A stretch of DNA of 6,083 bases, taken from NCBI GenBank assembly GCA_036394995.1, contig DASWED010000123.1:1-6083 (forward strand), in the 5' to 3' direction. The notes beneath the pieces were generated by a model. The model saw only the letters and a list, made by a program, of their open reading frames with translations, was not told the DNA's origin and ran no database searches. Each line of letters begins with the position of its first letter. The stretch's first letter is position 1. Source of the DNA: DASWED01 sp036394995 (GTDB taxonomy: Bacteria; Actinomycetota; UBA4738; JACQTL01). Shown here in pieces: positions 1 through 4,568 of the stretch. The position numbers and the translations under genes are program-made.

Positions 1-582
1 GGTCTCCTTGCCGAACACGCGGATCCGGAGGTCGTTGGCGATGTCGGTGCTCGTGACCTCCGAGAGGATCGACGTGGACGTCTGCGTGTACGTCGTGCCG
101 GTGGCGCAGGCGAGCGGGCTCCCCGAGCTGCCGTGGGTCCCGAGGATGGATCCGGTCGAGGCGACGCGGACCTCGAAGTAGATGCAGGCGGTCTCACTGC
201 CGGCGTTGGGGAGGAAGTCGAAGTTGAACGTGGCCTCGGTCACCGAGATCCCGGCCGGGTTGACGCCGTGGTAGTCGAACTCCTGGTAGCGGGTGGATGC
301 GAACGTCGTCGTCCAGTTCGTGGTCGACTTGATCCTCCCGTCCCCTGCGTACGACAGAGCGTCGTCGCTGTTCGTCTCGGTGTTGCCGCCCGCCGCGTCG
401 CGGATCGTCCACGCCGACGTGGTGCGGGTCCCCGGGAAGATGTGCTGGGCGGCGAAGGAGTTCCCGCTGTTCGACGTGGTCCCGGTGAACAGCGCGAGGG
501 TCCCGCCGGTGGCGGAACCGATGGCGAAGCCGATCGCGAGGAGCAGGGCGGCGGCTCCGAGGAGCCGCGGCCGGGAGCTCAC
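1..582 (-). CDS. Exported protein with SipW-cognate signal peptide, third client (partial, 3' end outside window)
   Basis: The first 194 residues are visible and the frame is open through position 1, so the C-terminus is missing. The start is GTG at 582; its GTGA overlaps the TGA of the signal peptidase gene, and GAGGAA lies just upstream, so translation is probably coupled. Residues 1-7 are basic, 8-29 are hydrophobic, and the signal ends in GTLALFTGTTSNSGNSF (27-43). This is the alternate signal seen in SipW substrates, and it closely resembles the signals of the two TasA-like proteins in the operon. The mature part has no TasA-like PGQS...C..VTY block. It is rich in Thr, Ser and aromatic residues, has Cys at 133 and 159, and contains a HGSSGSPLAC segment (150-159), which suggests an extracellular beta-rich domain. 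I do not recognise that domain. Its role as an exported client of the adjacent peptidase is inferred from signal and position. Confidence 0.85.
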   Translation of the reverse strand, partial: MSSRPRLLGAAALLLAIGFAIGSATGGTLALFTGTTSNSGNSFAAQHIFPGTRTTSAWTIRDAAGGNTETNSDDALSYAGDGRIKSTTNWTTTFASTRYQEFDYHGVNPAGISVTEATFNFDFLPNAGSETACIYFEVRVASTGSILGTHGSSGSPLACATGTTYTQTSTSILSEVTSTDIANDLRIRVFGKET

Positions 583-1355
583 GGTTCCTCGTCCCTGCGG
601 GGTCGCCAGATCCGCATCAGCTCGAGGAGGCCCAGCAGCACGCCCGGGATCGCGACGAGCGCGATCCGGCCGGTGCGGGTGGCCGCCCAGGCCAGGGCGA
701 ACCCCACCCGGGGCACGTCCGCCCGGACCACGCCGACCGTGCCGGACGTCGGGATGCTCCACCGTTCGACCGTGTTGTTCGCGTCGCCCTTCGTGATCAC
801 GTCGGCGACCCCATCGTGGATCCGGATGCTTCGGATCCGGTGGGTGATGAGGACGGAGTCGTCGTCGGGGTCGCGGAACGTGACGATGTCGCCGATCCGG
901 ACGTCGGTGGGGGAAGCGCGCCGCTCCAGCACGACGTCGCCCACGTCGAGCGTGGGCTCCATGCTCCCCGACATCACGGTCATCTCGCGGTATCCGGCCG
1001 GGATCGACGCCAGGAACAGCAGCGCGATCCCCGCCACGATCCCGAACAGCGCCGACATGGCGAACGTCCACGCGGCGCCGGCCGTCCGCCGGGAGGTGGA
1101 GACCGGTCCCGAAGGTCGTGCTGCACCGCGGCGGGCAGTCCTGACCCGCCGGTGCCGGGGCCTGGCGACCGAGTCCGGGACCGCCGCCGCGTCCGGGATG
1201 AGCACGAGTGCCTCCTCGGGAACGACCACCGCAGTCTCCGCGTGGTCCTCGAGGACCCGCGCCGTGGGCGACGTCACGACGTCGGACGCCGGCCCTCCCC
1301 CGAGGCGGCGTCCTCCGTAGCCGAATCCGTCGCCGAATCCGTAAGTGGTGCTCAT
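579..1355 (-). CDS. SipW-like (ER/archaeal-type) signal peptidase I
   Basis: A 258-residue membrane protease expected to cut signal peptides of exported proteins on the outer face of the membrane. Motif SGSMEPTL (129-136) carries the nucleophile Ser131. The general base is His172 in THRIRSI, replacing the Lys of the usual bacterial enzyme, and KGDANN (189-194) supplies the conserved Asp191. This Ser-His arrangement marks the ER/archaeal/SipW branch. Membrane segments lie at about 97-120 and 229-247, so the catalytic domain faces outward. The start ATG at 1355 overlaps the upstream TGA as ATGA, with GGGAGG 10 nt upstream. The roughly 95 residues before the first membrane segment are longer than in Bacillus SipW (about 190 residues in total) and begin with a Gly/Phe/Tyr-rich stretch, GFGDGFGYGG. 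The frame stays open upstream to 2048, but that part is a shadow of the neighbouring genes. Its likely substrates are the flanking TasA-like and SipW-signal proteins. Confidence 0.93.
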   Translation of the reverse strand: MSTTYGFGDGFGYGGRRLGGGPASDVVTSPTARVLEDHAETAVVVPEEALVLIPDAAAVPDSVARPRHRRVRTARRGAARPSGPVSTSRRTAGAAWTFAMSALFGIVAGIALLFLASIPAGYREMTVMSGSMEPTLDVGDVVLERRASPTDVRIGDIVTFRDPDDDSVLITHRIRSIRIHDGVADVITKGDANNTVERWSIPTSGTVGVVRADVPRVGFALAWAATRTGRIALVAIPGVLLGLLELMRIWRPRRDEEP

Positions 1356-1972
1356 GTGTTGCGGGCCTCCCAGGTGAAGGTCGCCGTCGACGACAGCCCC
1401 TGGGCGGAGTTGTCGTCGGCCAGCGTGACGACGAACTTGTAGACGTGGTTGTCGGTGTCGCTCCAGGTCTGGGCGGAGCAGGGCGGCGAGCCGCAGTTCG
1501 TGGGGTCGACGATCCCCGCGGCGAACGTGGTGGGGTACGCGGAGAGCGTCCCGGAGTAGATGACTCCGGCCCCGTTGCCGAAGTAGTTCGCCGAGTCGGC
1601 GCTGAACCCGTTGCAGGCGGGCGACGCCGAGAACGTGCTGCCGGTACCCCTCGTCACGGTGAGGTTGAGGTACTGGGCCAGGGACCCCGTCGTCGACGCG
1701 TACAGGTGCACGTTCGCCGCCAGGGACCCCGAGTAGGTGACATTGATGCACCCGGTGGAGCTGTCGTTCGGCTTGGCGTTCGACAGGGTGAGCATGGCGC
1801 CACTCGCGTCGTCGTCGGTGATGGTCACGGTCCCCGACGCGAATGAGTTCCCCCCGTTGGAGGTGGAGCTGGAGAACGCGGCGTAGCTGCCCACGCCGGC
1901 TGCCGTCGCCACGACGCCCACGGCGATGAGGGACAGCAGGATCTTCCGGCTCCGGCTCATGGTCCGGCTCAT
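1352..1972 (-). CDS. TasA/CalY-like secreted protein, second copy
   Basis: A 206-residue exported protein. The signal peptide has a basic start (MSRTMSRSRK), a hydrophobic core at 11-30 and the SipW-type junction YAAFSSSTSNGGNSF (30-44), with cleavage probably just before Phe33. The mature region shows the TasA/camelysin pattern: a short beta segment after the junction, then AKPNDSSTGCINVTYSGSLAANVHLY (66-91), then a Thr-rich beta region, ending in FTWEARNT. It is a paralogue of the protein at 2562-3170: Cys75 and Cys120 match Cys77 and Cys122 there, and the C-terminal FTWEARN is identical. Cys160 and Cys165 are extra. The ATG at 1972 overlaps the preceding TGA and has GGAG 7 nt upstream; a second ATG four codons in has no comparable site. 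It is likely a fibre or surface subunit processed by the next gene's product. TasA-family members form biofilm fibres in Bacillus, and that role is only inferred here. Confidence 0.88.
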   Translation of the reverse strand: MSRTMSRSRKILLSLIAVGVVATAAGVGSYAAFSSSTSNGGNSFASGTVTITDDDASGAMLTLSNAKPNDSSTGCINVTYSGSLAANVHLYASTTGSLAQYLNLTVTRGTGSTFSASPACNGFSADSANYFGNGAGVIYSGTLSAYPTTFAAGIVDPTNCGSPPCSAQTWSDTDNHVYKFVVTLADDNSAQGLSSTATFTWEARNT

Positions 1973-2481
1973 GCCGCGTCTCCGACGACCTGGGTCCGGA
2001 AGGCCAGCGAGACGTCCTCGATGCGACCCGCGGAACGGGTCTCGTCACCGGCGGGCAGCCACGCCCGGACCGACAGCGTGGCCTGATGACCCGAACGGAG
2101 GCGGAAGGGCGACGACCATGTCCGGAGCTCGCCGAGCGTCCCGTCGTAGATCGCTCGCGAACTGGCCTCCACGTGGACCCGCATCACGGAGTCCAGGTCC
2201 TCGATCGAGGGGAGCACCCGAACGGACACGACGAGTGTCCGCCCGGCCCGGCTCCGGATGGCGACCGAGCCGACGGCCTCGGCCCCGGGCCGCATCGCGA
2301 TCCCGCGGACGAAGGCCCCCGAGGCGATCTCGAGCTCGCCGGTGGGGCCGGCGACGAAGGTCACGTCCGCGCCAAGGGTGCCGGTCCCCCGCGGGACGGC
2401 CCAGTGGACGAGGAGCGCGGCCACGACCGCGAGCCCGGTCGCGAAACCTGCGACGCGGGCCCATCGGTGCGTGCTGAACAT
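1969..2481 (-). CDS. Membrane-anchored or exported protein of unknown function, possibly divergent TasA-like
   Basis: A 170-residue protein with no family I can name outright. It has one N-terminal hydrophobic segment (about 11-29) after a short basic start, then an outside domain of alternating hydrophobic and polar residues typical of beta strands. The order of elements recalls the neighbouring TasA-like proteins: MRPGAEAVGSVAIRSRAG (63-80) sits where they have KPGQSVEKCITVTYGG, followed by a strand-rich block and then LRSGHQATLSVRAWLPAG (128-145), like their late Gly-Asp-Ser-x-x-Tyr-x-Phe strand. It lacks cysteine and the F-S-S-S-T-S signal junction, so processing by the SipW-type enzyme is uncertain. 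ATG at 2481 is preceded only by a weak GGGGGTGG; a GTG three codons upstream is possible. It ends in a 4-nt overlap with the next gene. An accessory or anchor role, as TapA has for TasA, is speculation. Confidence 0.82.
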   Translation of the reverse strand: MFSTHRWARVAGFATGLAVVAALLVHWAVPRGTGTLGADVTFVAGPTGELEIASGAFVRGIAMRPGAEAVGSVAIRSRAGRTLVVSVRVLPSIEDLDSVMRVHVEASSRAIYDGTLGELRTWSSPFRLRSGHQATLSVRAWLPAGDETRSAGRIEDVSLAFRTQVVGDAA

Positions 2482-2511
2482 GAGATCCACCCCCGTAGAT
2501 CGGTTGGGAAG

Positions 2512-2554
2512 CGGGAGGCCGCCCCGCACACCACGTGAGCGGCGCGGCCTCCCG
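2512..2554 (-). terminator. GC-rich hairpin between the first TasA-like gene and the rest of the operon
   Basis: An 11-bp perfect inverted repeat (arms 2544-2554 and 2512-2522, CGGGAGGCCGC against GCGGCCTCCCG) encloses a 21-nt loop. On the transcribed strand it begins 7 nt after the TAG of the upstream gene. No U-run follows (CTTCCCAACC), so it may be a leaky terminator, an RNA 3'-end stabiliser for the first cistron, or both. Because the downstream genes need expression too, partial read-through is the most natural reading. Confidence 0.5.
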
Positions 2555-2561
2555 GATCCGA

Positions 2562-3170
2562 CTACTGGTTGCGGGCCTCCCACGTGAAGTCGTGGGATCC
2601 GCTGGTCAGGGCACCGGAGCCGGCGCCGTTGGCGTTGTTGTTGTCCTGAAGGGTCAGCGTGAAGCGGTAGACGATCGAGTCGCCGTTGTTCCACGCCGTC
2701 TGCGAACCCGGGAAGGCCGCCACGCCGTTCGCGTACGAGTTCTTCGCGGAGGCGAAGCCCGACAGGGTGCCGTTGAAGATCTGCGACTCCTGCGTGTACG
2801 TGCCGCATCCCGGGAACGTCGCGCCGGTGGCCGTGCCCTTGTCGATGGTGAAGTCGATGTACTGGCCGAGCGCGTTGATCGTGGAGTTGGTGTACAGCTT
2901 CACGTCCGCGGCCAGGGATCCGCCGTAGGTCACCGTGATGCACTTCTCGACCGACTGGCCGGGCTTCCGGTTCGACACCTGGTACATGAACGACCCGGAG
3001 TCGTTGTCCGACAGGTAGACGGTGCCGGCGTCGAACTGGTTGCCCGAGTTCGAGGTGGAGCTGCTGAACGCGGAGAGGGTGCCGATACCGGCCACTGCCC
3101 CCACCGTTCCGATCACGAGGACCGTCAGCAGGATCTTCCTGCCACGGCTCAAGTCGCGCACCCTGCTCAT
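2562..3170 (-). CDS. TasA/CalY-like secreted protein, first gene of the operon
   Basis: A 202-residue exported protein and probably the main subunit of the system. The N-terminus has MSRVRDLSRGRK, a hydrophobic core at 13-31 and the SipW-cognate junction TLSAFSSSTSNSGNQFDAGTV (31-51), with cleavage probably before Phe35. The mature domain has the TasA/camelysin layout: LSDNDSGSFMY (53-63), RKPGQSVEKCITVTYGGSLAADVKLY (68-93), FPGCGTY (119-125), NNGDSIVYRFTLTLQDNNN (161-179) and a C-terminal FTWEARNQ. Cys77 and Cys122 are shared with the second copy at 1352-1972. ATG at 3170 has AAGGAG (3183-3178) 7 nt upstream, the best ribosome binding site in the operon. The frame is open back to an ATG at 3341, but that extension is Arg/Pro/Ala-rich, lacks a binding site and would bury the signal peptide. 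Camelysin-type peptidase activity was once claimed for this family; I see no catalytic motif and favour a structural role. Confidence 0.9.
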   Translation of the reverse strand: MSRVRDLSRGRKILLTVLVIGTVGAVAGIGTLSAFSSSTSNSGNQFDAGTVYLSDNDSGSFMYQVSNRKPGQSVEKCITVTYGGSLAADVKLYTNSTINALGQYIDFTIDKGTATGATFPGCGTYTQESQIFNGTLSGFASAKNSYANGVAAFPGSQTAWNNGDSIVYRFTLTLQDNNNANGAGSGALTSGSHDFTWEARNQ

Positions 3171-3355
3171 CCTTGGTCTCCTTCTCCGTTCGGCTCGCGC
3201 GCCGGTCGGCGTCCGGTCCCGCGCCGCTCGCGGGAATCCTGGTTGTTCTGCTGTTCCCACCCACGCATGAGCAGGAGGGGCCCTGCTGAGTGGTCCACCC
3301 CCCGCCCGTCGCGGGATGTTGCTTCCGTCCAGGGGATGCATCGACGGAACCGGCC
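3171..3355 (-). other. Structured 5' leader of the SipW/TasA-like operon
   Basis: This non-coding leader precedes the first TasA-like gene and holds three short inverted repeats. They are TTCCGTC/GACGGAA (3343-3349 with 3323-3329, 13-nt loop), CCCGC/GCGGG (3311-3315 with 3301-3305, 5-nt loop) and AGCAGG/CCTGCT (3282-3287 with 3270-3275, 6-nt loop). I compared it from memory with the conserved cores of the c-di-GMP-I and c-di-AMP (ydaO) riboswitches and it fits neither. The stretch from about 3240 to 3184 shows nothing beyond G+C-rich sequence. The right boundary rests on a guessed transcription start. Confidence 0.35.
3178..3183 (-). promoter_or_regulatory. Ribosome binding site fixing the start of the first TasA-like gene
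   Basis: AAGGAG on the minus strand, inside GGAGAAGGAG, lies 7 nt upstream of the ATG at 3170. It decides between this start and the in-frame but unsupported ATG at 3341. Confidence 0.8.
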
Positions 3356-3390
3356 GATCGCTTGATAGGCCGAAAGCCCAATTCGACGTA
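3355..3390 (-). promoter_or_regulatory. Candidate promoter of the SipW/TasA-like operon
   Basis: On the minus strand TATCAA (3367-3362) is a tolerable -10 element, with start expected near 3355. At 17 nt spacing the -35 position reads TACGTC, which is poor. That would fit an activator-dependent promoter, because TACCCGA repeats lie directly upstream. The call is weak and rests on position and one hexamer. Confidence 0.22.
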
Positions 3391-3428
3391 CCCGAAGGAC
3401 TGGGGCCCTTGTACCCGAAGTCGGGTAC
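3388..3428. promoter_or_regulatory. TACCCGA repeat cluster, probable operator
   Basis: TACCCGA occurs at 3389-3395 and 3412-3418, and inverted (TCGGGTA) at 3421-3427. The last two form a perfect inverted repeat with a 2-bp centre (GTACCCGA-AG-TCGGGTAC, 3411-3428). The first two share the decamer GTACCCGAAG at 23-bp spacing. Two heptamers with a 2-bp gap is the 7-2-7 geometry known for NarL sites, whose heptamer consensus TACYYMT shares the first five bases. The NarL/FixJ-type regulator ends only 50 bp away and is the obvious candidate ligand, by inference. Confidence 0.5.
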
Positions 3429-3442
3429 GCGGGGCCCGGGAC

Positions 3443-3459
3443 CCGGGTCTCAGACCCGG
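3443..3459 (-). terminator. Hairpin downstream of the response regulator
   Basis: On the minus strand CCGGGTC-TGA-GACCCGG forms a 7-bp perfect stem with a 3-nt loop, about 20 nt after the regulator stop codon. There is no U-run, as often with high-GC terminators. Nearby GTCCGG/CCGGAC segments (3456-3461, 3471-3476, 3485-3490) could form alternative stems. It plausibly separates the regulator transcript from the surface operon. Confidence 0.4.
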
Positions 3460-3495
3460 ACGGCGCTCGAGTCCGGCCTCAGACCCGGACGGCGC
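3449..3495. repeat. 18-bp direct repeat at the regulator 3' end
   Basis: CTCAGACCCGGACGGCGC occurs at 3449-3466 and 3478-3495, 29 bp apart. The right copy includes the last codons and stop of the response regulator gene; the left copy lies just outside the gene and supplies one arm of the hairpin at 3443-3459. It looks like a small local duplication. Confidence 0.75.
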
Positions 3496-4156
3496 CGTGC
3501 CTGACGGCGAAGGAGACGGCCTCGAGCTTCGAGTGGACCCGGAGCTTGGCCAGGATGTTGCGGACGTGCGTCTGCACGGTCTGCTGGCTGATGAACAGCT
3601 GCCCGGCGATGCCGTCGTTGCGTATCCCCTGGGCCAGCAGCCGGAGGACCTCCAGTTCGCGTTCGGTGAGCTGCCCGATGAGGAGCTCGGCCTGGCGGCG
3701 GGTCTCCCGGTCGCGGGCCACCATCTGGAGGGCCCGGGCCAGCAGGCGAGGATCGATGAGCACCTCGCCCTCCTTCGCCGCCCGCACGGCGGCCAGGACC
3801 TCGTCCACCGCCTCGGTCTTGTTGAGGAACCCCGCCGCGCCGGCCTCCACGCCGGACACCAGCGCGGATTCGTCGTCGGAGGCGGTCATGATGATGACGT
3901 TGGTCGAGGGGGAGCCCTCCTTGATCCGCCGGGTGGCCTCGAACCCGTTCGTCCGACCCCGGAACTCCACGTCCATCAGCACGACGTCCGGGCGGTGGGC
4001 CCGGCACAGCTCGACGGCCAGGTCGGGGTCGGCAACCGGCTGGCTCACCATCGTGATGTCGCGCTCCGCCGCGACCACCATGGCCAGCGAATCCGTGAGC
4101 AGCTTGTGGTCGTCGCAGATCAGGAGCGTGATGGTCCTGCCGGATCCCTCGGTCAC
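3479..4156 (-). CDS. NarL/FixJ-family response regulator (receiver plus LuxR-type HTH)
   Basis: A 225-residue DNA-binding response regulator. The receiver domain (about 8-127) shows the acidic pair Asp15-Asp16, phosphoacceptor Asp62 in VVLMDVE, Thr91 in IIMTAS and Lys113 in LNKTE, so all residues needed for phosphorylation are present. The LuxR-type HTH (about 161-222) runs LTERELEVLRLLAQG, then the recognition helix region SQQTVQTHVRNILAKL (190-205). GTG at 4156 is chosen because GGGAGG (4167-4162) lies 5 nt upstream and the receiver starts directly; the frame is open further upstream only as a shadow of DUF779 and the dehydrogenase. It follows DUF779 by 49 nt and may be co-transcribed with it. 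No sensor kinase is in the window. Its target is unknown; the TACCCGA repeats between it and the TasA-like operon are the best local candidate. Confidence 0.92.
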   Translation of the reverse strand: MTEGSGRTITLLICDDHKLLTDSLAMVVAAERDITMVSQPVADPDLAVELCRAHRPDVVLMDVEFRGRTNGFEATRRIKEGSPSTNVIIMTASDDESALVSGVEAGAAGFLNKTEAVDEVLAAVRAAKEGEVLIDPRLLARALQMVARDRETRRQAELLIGQLTERELEVLRLLAQGIRNDGIAGQLFISQQTVQTHVRNILAKLRVHSKLEAVSFAVRHGAVRV

Positions 4157-4205
4157 GTCGACCTCCCGGGCCGGACCGCGCACCGCGGCCCCCCTCCGGG
4201 CCAGT

Positions 4206-4562
4206 CTATCCAGGCACTCGGCGCCGGGGTGGGATTTGCCCTCGTGGAACCCGGAGCGTGAACCGGCACCCGTACTCGGTCTCCAGTGAGAACGAGTCCG
4301 CCACCACGTCCTGGTCCACGTCGATCTCGAGCCGGTCCCGGCCCTCTCCGTACAGCTTCGCCAGCCACCCGTGGGCGAGCACGGGGACCCCGGCCACCTC
4401 CCCGACCCGCACGGCGTCGGCGCCCGGGTAGTAGTGGTCGTACAGGAACGGGGCGGTGGAGTCGCAGCAGCCGGTCCCCAGCACGATGACCAGGTCCTCG
4501 CGCCCCGCGGCGGCCACGCGCTCGACGGTCCGGGCGGCCGCTTCGGTGGCCTCGACCCGCAT
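4206..4562 (-). CDS. DUF779 family protein
   Basis: A 118-residue soluble protein matching the DUF779 family in length and pattern: an N-terminal helix ending VAAAGREDLVIVLGTGCCDSTAPFLY (17-42), then GVPVLAHGWLAKLYG (58-72) and LEIDVDQDVVADSFSLETEYGCRFTLR (78-104). The double Cys at 32-33 and Gly-Thr-Gly before it are conspicuous. Members of this family are commonly encoded beside aldehyde dehydrogenases, as here: the ATG at 4562 comes 6 nt after the dehydrogenase stop, with little Shine-Dalgarno beyond a G-run, so translation probably depends on the upstream gene. Its biochemical function is not established; a helper role for the dehydrogenase is inferred from the pairing alone. Confidence 0.87.
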   Translation of the reverse strand: MRVEATEAAARTVERVAAAGREDLVIVLGTGCCDSTAPFLYDHYYPGADAVRVGEVAGVPVLAHGWLAKLYGEGRDRLEIDVDQDVVADSFSLETEYGCRFTLRVPRGQIPPRRRVPG

Positions 4563-4568
4563 CCCCCG

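Noticed and set aside
133..1442. Plus-strand open frames across the left third
   Set aside because: Arg/Gly/Pro-rich products without domains, antisense to convincing minus-strand genes; typical of G+C-rich DNA.
1356..2048. Upstream continuation of the signal peptidase frame to 2048
   Set aside because: It overlaps the second TasA-like gene in another frame, is His/Arg-rich shadow sequence, and the ATGA overlap at 1355 gives a natural start.
3171..3341. In-frame N-terminal extension of the first TasA-like gene to an ATG at 3341
   Set aside because: The added residues are Arg/Pro/Ala-rich, lack a ribosome binding site, would put a long tail before the signal peptide, and overlap the hairpin leader. 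ATG at 3170 has AAGGAG at good spacing.
3171..3380. c-di-GMP-I or c-di-AMP riboswitch in the leader, considered because biofilm genes often have one
   Set aside because: The conserved core sequences of these classes, as I remember them, are not present. A covariance search would settle it.
3361..3380. WhiG/FliA-type (sigma-28) promoter suggested by GGCCTATCAA
   Set aside because: The match to GCCGATAA is partial and no TAAA-like -35 is found 15 nt upstream.
2535..4261. Plus-strand open frames across the intergenic region and the regulator
   Set aside because: Low-complexity Arg/Gly/Val- and His-rich translations antisense to the TasA-like and response regulator genes, with no recognisable family.
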